Part shown: piece after piece, positions 44,954 to 45,000 of the stretch | Layout of the letters: each line of letters starts with the position of its first letter | Position numbering within the stretch: the stretch's first letter is position 1 | Assembly (NCBI GenBank): GCA_012295275.1 | Contig: CM022670.1 | Coordinates: 11,702,083 to 11,747,082, forward strand | DNA: 45,000 nucleotides | Origin: Chrysomallon squamiferum | Taxonomy: Eukaryota > Mollusca > Gastropoda > Neomphalida > Peltospiridae | Reading direction: 5' to 3' | Made by a program: the position numbers and the translations under genes | Notes under the pieces: generated by a model | Seen by the model: the letters and a program-made list of their open reading frames with translations, nothing else | Told to the model about the DNA's origin: nothing | Database searches by the model: none

Positions 44954-45000
44954 ATGGTAAATAACCTGAAACCTACTCACAGAACACATAATGTATAGAT

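Noticed and set aside
1-45000. tRNA, rRNA, CRISPR arrays, operons or viral genes
   Set aside because: No cloverleaf with A/B boxes, conserved rRNA stretch, spaced identical repeats with unique spacers, or viral protein frame was seen. The window is eukaryotic nuclear DNA.

Overview
The window is animal nuclear DNA: very AT-rich, full of microsatellites and minisatellites, with spliced genes carrying canonical GT/AG introns of about 0.3-1.0 kb. I see no prokaryotic gene organisation, tRNA, rRNA or CRISPR array. The two recognisable proteins belong to metazoan families, FAM110 and CYRI (FAM49). The style of the repeats and the compact introns would suit an invertebrate such as a mollusc or another lophotrochozoan, but the species cannot be fixed from the sequence. 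Layout, left to right: positions 1-646 are the end of an intron built largely of an ~82-bp degenerate tandem repeat. Positions 647-1412 are the last coding exon of a FAM110-like gene on the + strand, followed by a short 3' UTR with an ATTAAA poly(A) signal. Positions 1.7-7.1 kb are intergenic, with two copies of a ~270-bp dispersed repeat, a 22-bp perfect palindrome, microsatellites and a CpG-retaining stretch (4.6-5.7 kb) that is the best candidate for the next gene's promoter. Positions 7165-13437 hold a complete CYRI/FAM49 gene: ten coding exons, 327 codons, all splice sites and phases consistent, plus the end of a 5' UTR exon. Positions 13.4-19.3 kb are strongly T-rich on the sense strand and may be a very long 3' UTR ending at an AATAAA with a GU-rich downstream element. 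From 19.3 to 45 kb I find no gene I can name. This part holds a compound (ACT)n satellite (21.8-22.7 kb), a CpG-retaining promoter-like block (24.9-25.7 kb), TTAGGG-containing AT-rich modules (25.8-26.5 kb), a 43-bp minisatellite (30.5-31.1 kb), a possible coding remnant with one in-frame stop (32.0-32.3 kb), a palindromic TATG/CATA array (36.7-37.1 kb), a ~35-bp minisatellite (39.2-39.3 kb), an LTR-like segment (42.2-42.4 kb) and a cluster of five CAGGTG E-boxes (44.6-45.0 kb). The two genes are not an operon but both relate to the cytoskeleton. FAM110 proteins are reported at centrosomes and microtubules. CYRI proteins bind active Rac1 and restrain the Scar/WAVE-Arp2/3 pathway. Their closeness parallels human chromosomes 2p and 8q, where FAM110C/CYRIA and FAM110B/CYRIB share a chromosome. 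I found no clearly new molecular system; the non-routine signals are structural and regulatory, and are listed with the tests that would decide them.
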